Counted from the first letter of the stretch, positions 33,331-43,651 are shown. The stretch: DNA of 64,000 nucleotides from Candidatus Viadribacter manganicus (GCF_001679665.1 NZ_CP013244.1:1-64000); one strand, 5' to 3'. Notes: generated by a model not told the origin, from the letters alone. A program made the numbers and translations.

Positions 33331-34191
33331 TTATGCTCCAGTAACGACTGCTGTGTCCTTATGGCCGCCCCATTCAGTCCATGAGCCGTCATAGACCGCA
33401 GCGTCCCAACGGCCAGTACGCGCGAGCGCGAGTGCGATCACCGCAGCCGTGATGCCTGAGCCGCAGCTGCATATCGGGGGCGCGTTCGTGGCAAGGCCCG
33501 CGCTCTCGAAGATCTGTTTGAGCTCGGGCGCGCTCTTCATTGAGCCATCAGCGTTCAACAGCGATTGGAAGGGCACGTTCAGCGCTCCCGGCATGTGACC
33601 GGAGCGAACACCTTGGCGCGGCTCTGCTGCCTCGCCGCGGAAACGGGCAGCCGGGCGTGCGTCGAGGATGGGGGTCCGATTGCCTCCATCAATGGCGCGC
33701 TGGATGTCACTCAGAGTTCGGACGAGGTCGCTGCGCACGCGCGGCGTGAAGTGCCGTTCCATGCGCGGTCGCGGCGGGTCGGTTTCAATCTCGTGACCGC
33801 CGCGTTCCCAGGCGGGGAAGCCACCGTCGAGCACGGCGACGTCTTCGTGACCGAATACGCGGAACGTCCACCAGACCCGCGCGGCGCTCATCAGGCCGTG
33901 ATTGTCGTAGATGATGATGCGCGTGCCATCGCCGATGCCAGCCTTCTTCATGCGCGATGCAAACTTCTCTGGCGCCGGCAGCATGTGAGGCAAATCACTG
34001 GACGTGTCGGCGATCTCGTCGATGTCGAAGAAGATCGCGCCGGGGATGCGACGCTCCGCATAAAGCGCTTTCGCGTCCCGGGGGTCGCTGGGCATGAACC
34101 ACGTCGCGTCAACGACACGGATATCGGGCGCGTCCAATCGCTCCGCCAACCAAGCGGCTGAAACAAGCGGGTCATAAGGTAAACCGGTCAT
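33331..34191 (-). CDS. sseA: 3-mercaptopyruvate/thiosulfate sulfurtransferase
   Basis: The 286-residue protein has two rhodanese domains. The active-site loop at the end is CSCGSGITAAV with the catalytic cysteine; the G-S-G-I-T loop fits mercaptopyruvate sulfurtransferase better than thiosulfate-specific rhodanese (CRKGVT). The first domain has DARDAKALYAERRIPGAIFF-type sequence. It transfers sulfur in the cytoplasm. The stop directly abuts the tRNA-Arg 3' end. Confidence 0.9.
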   Translation of the reverse strand: MTGLPYDPLVSAAWLAERLDAPDIRVVDATWFMPSDPRDAKALYAERRIPGAIFFDIDEIADTSSDLPHMLPAPEKFASRMKKAGIGDGTRIIIYDNHGLMSAARVWWTFRVFGHEDVAVLDGGFPAWERGGHEIETDPPRPRMERHFTPRVRSDLVRTLSDIQRAIDGGNRTPILDARPAARFRGEAAEPRQGVRSGHMPGALNVPFQSLLNADGSMKSAPELKQIFESAGLATNAPPICSCGSGITAAVIALALARTGRWDAAVYDGSWTEWGGHKDTAVVTGA

Positions 34192-34242
34192 TGCTGGAGG
34201 CTAGGCCTCTCCGCTCGCCGCTTCAACCGCCGGCGCCTTGCC

Positions 34243-35502
34243 TTAGGCGGGTTTGGCGAGTTCCAGTTGAACCACGTCCGTTCGACCGGTGCGGAAGCCA
34301 GCTTCGCAATAGCTGAGATAAAACAGCCAGAGCTGTTTGAACCGCTCATCAAATCCAAGCGCGCGGATGTCCGTCCATTTGGCTTTGAAGCGTCGGGCCC
34401 ATTCTGCGAGCGTGTCCGCGTAGGATTGCCCGAACGCCTCTGCGCGGCGCCAAACGAGGCCGACATTGGCTGTTTCTTCTTTGAGCCGGTCGATGCTCGC
34501 GAGCATCCCGCCTGGAAAGACATAGCGTTGAATGAAGTCGGCGCGGCGTCGGTACTTTTCGAACAATTCTTCCTTGATGGTGATGATCTGTAGGCCTGCG
34601 CGGCCGCCGGGCTTCAAGACCTCGAAGATTTTCCCGAAATATGCGGGCCAGTACTTCTCGCCGACAGCCTCGAACATTTCAATCGACGCGACCTTGTCGA
34701 ATTGTCCCTCGACGTCGCGATAGTCTTGGCGGCGAATCTCGACGCGATCGGAAAGCCCCGCACGAAGCATACGCGCGCGTGCGTAGACCAATTGCTCGTC
34801 GCTGATGGTGATGCCCGTAACGCGCGCGCCGTATTCGCGCGCGGCGAACTCGGCGAAGCCACCCCAGCCGCAGCCGATCTCAAGAATATGATCGCTCGGT
34901 TTGAGGTCTAGATGCTCGGCGAGCGCTTGATACTTGGCGCGTTGGCCAGCTTCGAGGTCCCTCACTTGGGCATCGAAACGCGCTGACGAGTATGTCATCG
35001 AGGCGTCGAGCCATGCGCTGTAGAACTCGTTGCCGAGGTCGTAGTGGGCCAAAATGTTTCGGCGCGAGCCACTCTTTGTGTTCGCGTTCGAGAGGTGGCG
35101 TAGCCAATGCAGCGCTTTGCCTATCGGGCCTCCTTCCAGCAAGCGCGTGAAGCGTTCAACGTTGGAGGCGAGCAGAGTCAAAAGCGCCGAAAGATCGCTG
35201 CTTTCCCATTCGCCCGCCATGAGGCCTTCGGCGAAGCCGATGTCGCCGCTGGCAAGCACGCGCCGAGCGAAGCGATAATCTTTGATGGCAAAATCAACTT
35301 GTGGTCCCTCACCGTCTCCGAAGGCCAGCGTGCGGCCATCGGGCAGCCAGACCAGCGCTGTGCCGCCTTTGAGTTGTAGAAGCGCTAACAGCACCGCTTT
35401 GGCGCTGGCGGGCGCACGCATGCCGGCAAGCAGCGCAGGCGTGGCGCGCGGTCGGAGTTGCGGCTCCCCGGAAGGTGCAATCTCGTCTGCCATCGACTTC
35501 AT
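34243..35502 (-). CDS. cfa: Cyclopropane-fatty-acyl-phospholipid synthase family methyltransferase
   Basis: The protein (419 residues from 35502) has an N-terminal SCP-like region and an SAM methyltransferase domain (ILEIGCGWGGFAEFAAREYG, motif I), with SIEMFEAVGEKYW and YVFPGGMLAS, all diagnostic for cyclopropane synthases. It converts membrane unsaturated lipids to cyclopropane forms. In-frame ATGs at 35553, 35502 and 35493 are possible; I chose 35502, with GGA about 12 bases upstream. Confidence 0.9.
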   Translation of the reverse strand: MKSMADEIAPSGEPQLRPRATPALLAGMRAPASAKAVLLALLQLKGGTALVWLPDGRTLAFGDGEGPQVDFAIKDYRFARRVLASGDIGFAEGLMAGEWESSDLSALLTLLASNVERFTRLLEGGPIGKALHWLRHLSNANTKSGSRRNILAHYDLGNEFYSAWLDASMTYSSARFDAQVRDLEAGQRAKYQALAEHLDLKPSDHILEIGCGWGGFAEFAAREYGARVTGITISDEQLVYARARMLRAGLSDRVEIRRQDYRDVEGQFDKVASIEMFEAVGEKYWPAYFGKIFEVLKPGGRAGLQIITIKEELFEKYRRRADFIQRYVFPGGMLASIDRLKEETANVGLVWRRAEAFGQSYADTLAEWARRFKAKWTDIRALGFDERFKQLWLFYLSYCEAGFRTGRTDVVQLELAKPA

Positions 35503-35577
35503 GTAGGAAGGGTCCTTTGGGGATAAAGGCCCAGACTGCCGGGCCAGTTCCATCTACGAACCCCGAAGCCGGGTGGA

Positions 35578-36372
35578 TCAGGCCTTTCGAGCTTTCGTTT
35601 CGTCTCGCCGGCGCAGGTAGATTTCGAGCATCTTTGCGTCTTTCAGCCATCGGCCGTGCGCTGCGATGTTGGCGACCGCGAAGCCGTACCATCCTTCGCG
35701 CCAGAGGCCGCGGCGGACATAGTGGTTCAAGAAATAAAATGGCCGTGCAAACAGCAGGCGCAAGGCGACATACCAAAATGATTTGAGCGTCGCGTTCTTT
35801 GCTCGCGAGGACGACGTCTTGTTGAACTTGTCTTGCAATTGCTCAAGGCCCGTGAACGACACGTGCAAGATCTGGTTTTTGAACTTGCCGACTTTCATCC
35901 CGGCGGGAATTTCGAGTTGGTCCCAGCCAGCATGGTCGCGCGCGCGTATGATGCGACGGTCATAGAAGCGGTTGCGTTTGACCACGCTCGCGTTCCACCA
36001 AGGCTCACCAACAGGTGGTTTGGTCACGAGTTCGAACGTGTAGACAGGGCAGGGTGGTTCTTTGCCGCCGGCGAACAATGCACGGATTTCTTCGGCCAGC
36101 TCTGGGGTAACGATTTCGTCGGCGTCGAGATCGAGCATCCAATTGTGCTTGCAAGCATCTTCGCCAAGGCGTTTTTGTTTTCCTCCTCCTAGCCAAGGCG
36201 AGGGTACGACACGGGCGCCGGCAGCTTCGCTCAGTGGGATGGTTTTGTCGGTCGAGCCAGAGTCGATGACGACAACCTCGTCTGCGACTTGCAAAGCGGC
36301 CGTAATCACCTCGGCGATTAGGCGCTCCTCGTTCTTGGCGCGGATGTAACAAGAGATTGGCGGGTTCGACAT
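35578..36372 (-). CDS. Glycosyltransferase family 2, LPS core type
   Basis: The protein has the GT-A fold start ISCYIRAKNEERLIAEV, the VVVIDSGSTDKT box, the metal motif (DLDADEIVTPELAEEI) and RDHAGWDQLEIPAG. This is the WaaE/KdtX-like branch, adding a sugar to the lipopolysaccharide core or a similar glycan. From 36372 it is 264 residues; an ATG at 36384 adds four residues and has an AGGG directly in front with no spacing. The C-terminal half has a hydrophobic stretch (LLFARPFYFLNHYV) that suggests membrane association. Confidence 0.85.
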   Translation of the reverse strand: MSNPPISCYIRAKNEERLIAEVITAALQVADEVVVIDSGSTDKTIPLSEAAGARVVPSPWLGGGKQKRLGEDACKHNWMLDLDADEIVTPELAEEIRALFAGGKEPPCPVYTFELVTKPPVGEPWWNASVVKRNRFYDRRIIRARDHAGWDQLEIPAGMKVGKFKNQILHVSFTGLEQLQDKFNKTSSSRAKNATLKSFWYVALRLLFARPFYFLNHYVRRGLWREGWYGFAVANIAAHGRWLKDAKMLEIYLRRRDETKARKA

Positions 36373-36448
36373 ATGTGGACGCATCCCTAGGCGTCAGCCG
36401 CCCTGGCTTGCAAGACAGCTCCCGCAGAAACACCCAGGTTGAGGGGAT

Positions 36449-38551
36449 CTAGCCCGAGCGCGCGAGTTCGGCGGCGTCGGCATAGCCAAATAGCGAAAGT
36501 ACTAAGCGGATGGCCTCTCCGCGAGCGCTCTTGAGGTCCGGATCTCTCTCAATCGCCAGACGCGCTTCTTTGTCCGCTGAGCCAAGCAGCTCGGCATGCG
36601 CTTCGGGACTGACGAGGCGGAACGGCGGCAGGCCAGATTGCTGGGTGCCAAGCACGTCGCCTGCGCCGCGTAGTTTGAAATCGATTTCCGCGATGGCGAA
36701 GCCATCGTCGTTGCGACGGATTGCATCAAGGCGGTTCTTGGCGTTTTCACCCAGTGGCGGCTTCCAAAGCAGAACGCACGAGCCTTGTTTGTCGCCGCGC
36801 CCAACACGGCCGCGCAGTTGGTGAAGTTGGGCAAGGCCGAAGCGCTCTGCTTGCTCAATCACCATGATGGTAGCTTCGGGGACGTTGACGCCGACTTCGA
36901 TCACCGTAGTCGCCACCATCAAGAATGACTCGCCCGAGCGAAAGCGATCCATGGCGGCCTCGCGTGCCGCGCCGCTCATCTTGCCGTGAACGATCTCTAC
37001 GCCTTTGCCGAAGTATGCTTGCAATTCGGCGTGGCGATCGAGCACCGCGGGCAAATCGACCGCTTCGCTTTCTTCGATGAGTGGGCACACCCAATAAGCG
37101 CGCTCTCCGCGTTTGGCTGCATCGCCGATACCTTCGATGACCTCGGCAATACGTGAAGTCGGCATGGTGGCTGTTTTGATGGGCTGGCGGCCCGGTGGTT
37201 TTTCGTCGAGGACGGAAAGGTCCATGTCGCCGTGTATCGACAGCGCAAGCGTGCGCGGGATTGGCGTGGCGCTCATGACCAGAACGTGTGGTGCGAAGCC
37301 TTTTGCCACCATGCGCATCCGATCGGACACGCCGAAGCGGTGTTGTTCGTCGATGACGATAAGCCCGAGATCGTGAAACTCGACGTCGTCCTGGAAGAGG
37401 GCGTGGGTTCCCACGGCAACGTTCAACTCGCCGCTGCGCAATCGTTGAAGGATAGCTTTGCGGTCTTTGGCTTTGTCGCGCCCGGTAAGCACCGCCATGG
37501 TTATGCCAGCGGATTCAAGCAGTGGCGCAAGCGTCGCGCCGTGTTGGCGTGCAAGCAAGTCCGTCGGCGCCATCATCGCGCTTTGCAGTCCCGCCTCGGC
37601 CGCCCGCGCCATGGCAAGCGCCGCAACAAGGGTTTTGCCCGAACCCACGTCACCTTGGAGCAAGCGCAACATTGGCGCTGGCTCACTCATGTCGGCGTAG
37701 ATTTCATTCATGGACCGGCGTTGTGCGTTGGTTGGCGCGAACGGCAGGCTCTTGATCAATGCGTTGGAAAGACGCCCGTCGCCAAGAATGGCGCGTCCGG
37801 GCTCTTTGCGTCTGTGTTGGCGCCGCAGGCGCAGCGCACACTGGCGTGCAAACAATTCGTCATAAGCAAGCCGCGTACGGAACGCGCTCTCAGGTAGAAC
37901 ATCGTCCGGAGATGCCGGGCGATGAATATGTTCTAGCGCTGTGCGGAAGTCTGGCCAGTCATGCGCCTTCACAGTGCTGGCCTCGAGCCATTCGGGCGCT
38001 TCAGGCACAGTGTCGAGCGCCGCTTGGAGCGTGCGCGCAAGCGTTCGGCCCGCGAGGCCTTGTGTTAGTGGGTAGACGGGCTCGACGGTGGGCGGCGCCT
38101 CGCCCTTTGTCGGATCTACAACGTGATCCGGGTGCAGCATTTGCCGCATCCCATCGTAGACCCCGATCGTGCCGCTGATGAGCCGGGTCTGGCCCACGGG
38201 CCACATGCGCTTCAACATCTCCTCATTGGCGCGAAAGTACGCGACCGTGAGCAAGCCAGTCTCATCGCGCAGCCGGATGCGATAGGGCAGGTTCTTGTAC
38301 CCCGGCATGTGGGCGTCGACTTCCGCTTCAATCGTCGCGATATCGCCTTCGTTGGTCTCGCCAATCGGAACGCGCAGGCGGCGGTCGATGGCTGAGTTGG
38401 GCGGTAGGAAAACTAAGTCGCGGACCAGCCTCCCGCCGGTGACCTTGGCGATCAGATCGATCGTGTCTTTTCTTGCGCCCTTAAGCGCACGCGCGGGCGA
38501 GAGGAGTGCGTCCAGCACGGCCTTGGCGGGGGAAGGGGCAGGCTCGGTCAT
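36449..38551 (-). CDS. recG: ATP-dependent DNA helicase RecG
   Basis: RecG remodels stalled replication forks. The 700-residue protein has an N-terminal wedge/OB domain and helicase motifs: RLLQGDVGSGKTLVA (Walker A), IDEQHRFGV (DEXH), MSATPIPRTLAL, and the C-terminal HQLRGRVGRGDKQG. The tail FGYADAAELARSG is typical. Length is normal. Confidence 0.96.
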   Translation of the reverse strand: MTEPAPSPAKAVLDALLSPARALKGARKDTIDLIAKVTGGRLVRDLVFLPPNSAIDRRLRVPIGETNEGDIATIEAEVDAHMPGYKNLPYRIRLRDETGLLTVAYFRANEEMLKRMWPVGQTRLISGTIGVYDGMRQMLHPDHVVDPTKGEAPPTVEPVYPLTQGLAGRTLARTLQAALDTVPEAPEWLEASTVKAHDWPDFRTALEHIHRPASPDDVLPESAFRTRLAYDELFARQCALRLRRQHRRKEPGRAILGDGRLSNALIKSLPFAPTNAQRRSMNEIYADMSEPAPMLRLLQGDVGSGKTLVAALAMARAAEAGLQSAMMAPTDLLARQHGATLAPLLESAGITMAVLTGRDKAKDRKAILQRLRSGELNVAVGTHALFQDDVEFHDLGLIVIDEQHRFGVSDRMRMVAKGFAPHVLVMSATPIPRTLALSIHGDMDLSVLDEKPPGRQPIKTATMPTSRIAEVIEGIGDAAKRGERAYWVCPLIEESEAVDLPAVLDRHAELQAYFGKGVEIVHGKMSGAAREAAMDRFRSGESFLMVATTVIEVGVNVPEATIMVIEQAERFGLAQLHQLRGRVGRGDKQGSCVLLWKPPLGENAKNRLDAIRRNDDGFAIAEIDFKLRGAGDVLGTQQSGLPPFRLVSPEAHAELLGSADKEARLAIERDPDLKSARGEAIRLVLSLFGYADAAELARSG

Positions 38552-38634
38552 CGTTGGCTCTGGCGGCGCTGACAGGGCGCCCCATATGGGTTATAGCGCG
38601 GCCCCCTCGCACTTTGCCTACTTTCAAGGGGCCC

Positions 38635-38901
38635 ATGGACGACCGCCGCAAGAAGCTGAAATTCCGCGCGTGGCGTCGGGGATTTCGCGAGATTGATCTG
38701 ATTCTAGGCGGTTTCGCGGATCGGTATCTTGCCGAACTCGATGAAACCAGCTTGGACGCTTTTGAGGCCCTACTCGATGCGCAAGACCAGGAGGTCTACG
38801 AGTGGGTAACCGAACAGGCGCCTGCACCGCGTGAATACGACACGCCGGTGTTGGCGTCGATTCGCGCGTTCCGTTTCGAACTGACTGCCAAATCGGACTG
38901 A
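38635..38901 (+). CDS. sdhE: Succinate dehydrogenase assembly factor 2 (SdhE)
   Basis: SdhE helps insert FAD into the succinate dehydrogenase flavoprotein. The 88-residue product starts at 38635 (MDDRRKKLKFRAWRRGFREI) and has the RGxxEID-like motif RRGFREIDLILGGF. The longer reading from 38506 crosses sequence opposite the recG start. The stop overlaps the mfd ATG by one base, so expression is linked. Confidence 0.9.
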   Translation: MDDRRKKLKFRAWRRGFREIDLILGGFADRYLAELDETSLDAFEALLDAQDQEVYEWVTEQAPAPREYDTPVLASIRAFRFELTAKSD

Positions 38902-41900
38902 TGAAAGACCCTGCTCTCCCACAAAAGTTGATTGAGACGCTCGCGAAGTCGAAGGACGCGCTTGTGGTTTCTGGCGCGCCCGAGGGTGTCGATGCTGCGG
39001 GCTTGGCGGAGGCCGCGCGTCTGCGCGGCGGGGTTACGCTCTTCATCGCGCGCGACGAGCCGCGCGCGTCGCAGTTTGAAGCGGCGGCAAAGTTCTTCGC
39101 GCCAGAACTCGAGACGCTGCGCCTGCCGGCTTGGGACACACTCCCCTACGATCGGATTTCTCCCGCCGCGGCAGTCGCCGCTCAGCGCTGTGCAGCACTC
39201 ACTCAACTCGCGCGGCGAGGGGAGAAGGACGCTCCGCTTCTCATTGTAGCCACCGCCTCGGCCGTGGCGCAGCGGGTACCGCCGCGTCAGCGTTTGGCAC
39301 AAGGTTCGTTCGCCGCCGAGGCCGGCGCCGAGACCTCGATGGAGCAGCTTGAGAGCTATCTCGTCGTCAATGGATACTCGCGCGCCTCGACGGTGCGTGC
39401 GCCAGGCGAATTTGCTGTGCGCGGTGGGCTCATTGACGTGTTTCCGCCAGGAGCGCCCGAGCCGTTCCGTTTCGATTTTTTTGGCGACACGCTGGAGACC
39501 GTCCGCAGCTTTGACCCTGAGACGCAGATCTCAAAGGCGAAGTTCAAAACGGCGCTGCTGACGCCCGTCAGCGAGGTGTTGCTCGATGACATGACGGTGC
39601 TTCAGTTCCGCCGACGCTTCACGCAAGCGTTCGGCGCCGTCAGCGATCCGCTTTATGATAGCGTGAGCGCGCGTATTCGGCGTCAGGGTGTCGAGCAGTT
39701 CTTGCCGTTCTTCTATGAACGGCTTGAGACCATCTTTGACTATGCGGGCGAGAACGCGTTGGTGGCGTTCGATGCGCTTGCCGAAGAGGCGATCAAAGAG
39801 CGCGTTGAGACGGCTCGGGATCATTACGATTCACGTAAAACAGCGCCAATACCGCGCGGTGGCGCGCCGTTTCGGGCCCCCGAACCCGAGTTGCTTTATC
39901 TCAGCGACGAGGCGCTGGTCGCGGCGCTAGGAGCGCGGGCGCTTCGGCGCATCACGCACTTCGATACCGATGCGAAGAAGTCCATCGACCTCGGTGCAAA
40001 GCCTGGGCGCGATTTTGCCCCGGAGCGCAACACCGCGGACGTCAACGTCTTCGAGATGGCTGCAAAGCACATCGCGGCTTTGACCAAGGCGAAGAAACGC
40101 GTGATCATCGCGGCTTGGTCGGATGGCTCTGCGGAACGGCTTGCGGGCGTGCTGAGCGATCACGGACTCGAAGCCGTAGTTCGCAGCCAGTCATGGCGTC
40201 ACGCCGCGGCGCTCCCCAAGGGTGCGCACGCATTGGCGGTGCTGCCAATCGAGCATGGCTTTGAGACCGATCAACTCGCACTCATCGCTGAACAAGACAT
40301 CTTAGGCGATCGCCTTGCGCGTCCCCGCAAGCGCCGCAAAGCGGCGAGCGTGATTGCAGAAGCTGCGGCGATGAATCAGGGCGATTTGATCGTCCACCAG
40401 GATCACGGCGTGGGCCGCTATGAAGGGCTGAAGACCCTCGACGTCGCTGGCGCGCCGCATGATTGCTTGGATCTGACTTATCACGGTGGCGACAAGCTCT
40501 ATCTGCCGGTCGAGAACATCGAACTTGTGAGCCGCTACGGCGCTGAAGACGCCGAAGCCCAACTCGACAAGCTAGGCGGTGTCGCTTGGCAAAGCCGCAA
40601 AGCGCGCGCCAAGCAGCGCCTGCGCGACATGGCCGAAGAGTTGCTTCGCATCGCCGCCCTGCGCGCCACCCGGGTGGCGGAGGCCGTCGCGCCGCCCGAA
40701 GGGTTGTGGGACGAGTTCTGCGCACGCTTTCCGTATGAGGAAACAGACGATCAGCTCAGCGCCATCGACGATGTTGTCGGCGATCTCGCGGCGGGCCGGC
40801 CCATGGACCGTCTCATCTGCGGCGACGTCGGGTTCGGGAAAACCGAAGTGGCGCTGCGTGCAGCGTTCTTGGTCGCAATGACGGGCAAGCAAGTGGCGGT
40901 CGTCGCGCCCACGACGTTGCTGTGCCGCCAACATTTCCGGACGTTCTCAGAGCGCTTCCGTGGTCTGCCTATTCGTGTGCGCCAGCTCTCACGCCTTGTG
41001 ACCACAAAAGAAGCCAATGAAACTAAAGCAGGGCTCGTGGACGGCACGATCGAAATCGTTGTCGGCACTCATGCGCTGCTCTCCAAGACCATGAAGTTCT
41101 CCGATCTTGGGCTGATGATCATCGACGAAGAGCAGCACTTCGGCGTGAAGCATAAAGAGCGTTTGAAGGATCTGCGCGCCGAAGTGCACGCGCTGACGTT
41201 ATCGGCGACGCCAATCCCGCGGACGCTGCAGCTTGCGCTCGCCGGCGTGCGCGAGATGAGTCTCATCACGACGCCGCCCATCGATCGGATGGCGGTGCGC
41301 ACCTACGTCACGCCGTTCGACGCCGTGACCGTGCGAGAGGCGTTGCTGCGTGAGAAGTATCGCGGTGGTCAAAGTTTCTTCGTTGCTCCGCGGATTACGG
41401 ACTTGGAAGAGATCGCTGAATTCCTGCGGCGCAATGTGCCCGAGGTGACGTTCGCGATTGCCCACGGACAAATGGGTGCGGGCTCTCTAGATGAAATCAT
41501 GACGAACTTCTACGATGGTGCGTTCGACATTCTGGTTTCAACGAGCATCGTGGAATCGGGGCTCGATATTCCGCGGGCGAATACGTTGGTTTGCTTCCGG
41601 GCCGATATGTTCGGTCTCGCGCAGCTCTATCAGCTGCGTGGCCGGGTGGGTCGTTCGAAATTGCGTGCTTACGCCTACCTCACCACCGCGGCCGAGCAGT
41701 CGATGACGGTGAGCGCGGAAAAGCGTCTCAAGATTTTAGGCTCGCTTGATAGTCTTGGCGCGGGCTTCACGCTCGCAAGCCACGATTTGGATATGCGTGG
41801 TGGCGGCAATCTTCTCGGCGAAGAACAGTCAGGCCACATTCGCGAAGTTGGCGTCGAGCTTTATCAGTCGATGCTGGAAGAGGCGGTGGCCTCTCTGCGC

Positions 41901-42392
41901 GATGGCACAGATGAGGCCGTCAGTGAGAAATCATGGTCGCCGCAGATCAATGTTGGAGCGTCGGTTCTTATTCCCGAGGACTACGTTGCTGATTTGACAG
42001 TGCGCCTAGCGCTCTACAGGCGTTTGGCGGAGTTGGATTCCGATCAAGAGCGCGAGGCGTTCGCGGCCGAGCTGATCGATCGCTTCGGGACGCTTCCGGC
42101 GGAAGCTGAGCAACTCATCGCCGTTGCGGCGCTTAAGGCGCTCTGCCGCCGTTGCCAGATTTCAAAGCTGGACGCCGGTCCTAAAGGCGCGGTGCTGACC
42201 TTCCGCGAAACGGGCTTTCCAGATCCGCTCGCGCTCGTTCGCTTCATCACCGAACGCCCAGATGACTATAAGATGCGACCGGACGGTAAGCTGGTCGTAC
42301 AGGGCGGTTGGCCGGAGGCGACACAGCGTTTGAGGGCGCTACGCGGCGTGCTGGAAGCGATGTCGCGCCTGGCGACACGCAAGGCAGCCTAA
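38901..42392 (+). CDS. mfd: Transcription-repair coupling factor
   Basis: Mfd removes RNA polymerase stalled at DNA damage and recruits UvrA. The 1163-residue protein has UvrB-like N-terminal modules (LPAWDTLPYDRISP, FAVRGGLIDVFPPG), the RNA polymerase-interacting region (GDLIVHQDHGVGRYEGL), translocase motifs (GDVGFGKTEVALR, IDEEQHFGVKHKERL, SATPIPRTL, QLRGRVGRS) and a TRCF C-terminal domain. Its 3' end overlaps the convergent gene by 4 bases. Confidence 0.97.
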   Translation: MKDPALPQKLIETLAKSKDALVVSGAPEGVDAAGLAEAARLRGGVTLFIARDEPRASQFEAAAKFFAPELETLRLPAWDTLPYDRISPAAAVAAQRCAALTQLARRGEKDAPLLIVATASAVAQRVPPRQRLAQGSFAAEAGAETSMEQLESYLVVNGYSRASTVRAPGEFAVRGGLIDVFPPGAPEPFRFDFFGDTLETVRSFDPETQISKAKFKTALLTPVSEVLLDDMTVLQFRRRFTQAFGAVSDPLYDSVSARIRRQGVEQFLPFFYERLETIFDYAGENALVAFDALAEEAIKERVETARDHYDSRKTAPIPRGGAPFRAPEPELLYLSDEALVAALGARALRRITHFDTDAKKSIDLGAKPGRDFAPERNTADVNVFEMAAKHIAALTKAKKRVIIAAWSDGSAERLAGVLSDHGLEAVVRSQSWRHAAALPKGAHALAVLPIEHGFETDQLALIAEQDILGDRLARPRKRRKAASVIAEAAAMNQGDLIVHQDHGVGRYEGLKTLDVAGAPHDCLDLTYHGGDKLYLPVENIELVSRYGAEDAEAQLDKLGGVAWQSRKARAKQRLRDMAEELLRIAALRATRVAEAVAPPEGLWDEFCARFPYEETDDQLSAIDDVVGDLAAGRPMDRLICGDVGFGKTEVALRAAFLVAMTGKQVAVVAPTTLLCRQHFRTFSERFRGLPIRVRQLSRLVTTKEANETKAGLVDGTIEIVVGTHALLSKTMKFSDLGLMIIDEEQHFGVKHKERLKDLRAEVHALTLSATPIPRTLQLALAGVREMSLITTPPIDRMAVRTYVTPFDAVTVREALLREKYRGGQSFFVAPRITDLEEIAEFLRRNVPEVTFAIAHGQMGAGSLDEIMTNFYDGAFDILVSTSIVESGLDIPRANTLVCFRADMFGLAQLYQLRGRVGRSKLRAYAYLTTAAEQSMTVSAEKRLKILGSLDSLGAGFTLASHDLDMRGGGNLLGEEQSGHIREVGVELYQSMLEEAVASLRDGTDEAVSEKSWSPQINVGASVLIPEDYVADLTVRLALYRRLAELDSDQEREAFAAELIDRFGTLPAEAEQLIAVAALKALCRRCQISKLDAGPKGAVLTFRETGFPDPLALVRFITERPDDYKMRPDGKLVVQGGWPEATQRLRALRGVLEAMSRLATRKAA

Positions 42393-43651
42393 GCGGGAAT
42401 GCTCTCGACCTCGATGGCGCGAAGTGCGCGCGCCATCATTGCTGAACCGCTTTCGCCAGGCTGAAGTTCGACCACGCTCTGTTCGAATACGAGCGGGCCA
42501 GCGCCGCCCTCACCGGATGCGAACGCGGTGCACTCAGCAACCGACGCGATCCGTTCCGCGGTGCGCTTGGCGTTTCGCAACCGCGCCGCTGGCAGAGCGA
42601 GTGCGATCAGATCATGTCCTAAGGTTACACCGCTATCTGCGTCACGCATGAGTCGCGCCGCCAGTGAGGCGATTTCACCGAACCCTTTGCGCCATATTTC
42701 CGGGCTAGGTTCACGAGCGCCTATGGCTGGCGTTACGCGCAGGACGACCATGCTCATCGGGCGTCCGCTTGCGTGGTGATCCGCTGCGAGACGCGCGACG
42801 TGGTTGTTGAATGCGTCGCGCAGCCAGAGGCCAGTGCGTGGATCACCCATTACGTCGCGCAGCGCGCGCATGTCGTGCTCTGCCGCGCGGCGTCGACGCT
42901 CGCGGCGTACGGCCTCAAACAACCAACCGAGGCTAGCCTCGCAAGGCGTGATCGTGGTGCTGATCGCCGATGCGCCGCGATCGATAGCGGATGCCGCCGT
43001 CGCAGCGTCGCCCGGTTTGGTCAGCACCAAAGTGGGCAGGTGGTAGAGCGAAGCGTTTCGGCGCAACGCCGAACACAGCGAGAGCGCCGTACTTGGATCT
43101 TGTGCAGCGTTGAGAACGACGGCGTCGAAGGGCTCATCGTGAAGGTGATCGAAACCCGTGTACGAGGTGAAGGCGGCAGCCACCAATCCACCTTGGTCGG
43201 CGAGCGTGCGTTCCAACGCGAGGAATGCCGAACTTGGCGCGCCAATGTAGAGCGCCTTGAGCTTGTGAGGCTCCGGTTGCTTTGGCGGGGTCAGACCCAT
43301 CACCTCCGCAGTGGCAAGCCGGCGTGCGCGTTCTTCTTCAGCGATCGCGACACGTGTCCAAGATTCCATCTGTGCAGCGAGCAATTTGGGAGGGCCGTTG
43401 AGTGCGAGCGCGCCAGTCTCAGCGCCCGTTGCAGGCGCCGTGTCGATGCGCCCGGCTGTCAGGCTTAGAAGGAGAGGGGAGCCGGCGACCTCATGTGGAG
43501 CGCCCTCACCTGCAAGAATTCGAATGTCCTCGCCGTCGGGTGCAGCGCGATAGGGGCCTGCGAGCGCTGTGGCGCTGACGCCCGCATTGGCGAGCATCTC
43601 TTGCGCATCGCGCGCTAGGCGCGCGTCGGCGGCTCTCACCACAATACGCAA
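42389..43651 (-). CDS. Degenerate GGDEF protein, PopA/PleD-like
   Basis: The 420-residue product has an N-terminal region of about 110 residues, a receiver-like middle domain (KALYIGAPSSAFLALERTL, then FDAVVLNAAQDPSTA), and a C-terminal GGDEF-family domain (DPRTGLWLRDAFNNHVARL). The normal GGDEF loop is replaced by a segment with LGHDLIALALP, so cyclase activity is unlikely and it may instead sense or bind c-di-GMP. Degenerate GGDEF proteins such as PopA act in Caulobacter cell-cycle proteolysis. Identity with PopA is inferred only from domain layout. Confidence 0.75.
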   Translation of the reverse strand: MRIVVRAADARLARDAQEMLANAGVSATALAGPYRAAPDGEDIRILAGEGAPHEVAGSPLLLSLTAGRIDTAPATGAETGALALNGPPKLLAAQMESWTRVAIAEEERARRLATAEVMGLTPPKQPEPHKLKALYIGAPSSAFLALERTLADQGGLVAAAFTSYTGFDHLHDEPFDAVVLNAAQDPSTALSLCSALRRNASLYHLPTLVLTKPGDAATAASAIDRGASAISTTITPCEASLGWLFEAVRRERRRRAAEHDMRALRDVMGDPRTGLWLRDAFNNHVARLAADHHASGRPMSMVVLRVTPAIGAREPSPEIWRKGFGEIASLAARLMRDADSGVTLGHDLIALALPAARLRNAKRTAERIASVAECTAFASGEGGAGPLVFEQSVVELQPGESGSAMMARALRAIEVESIPA

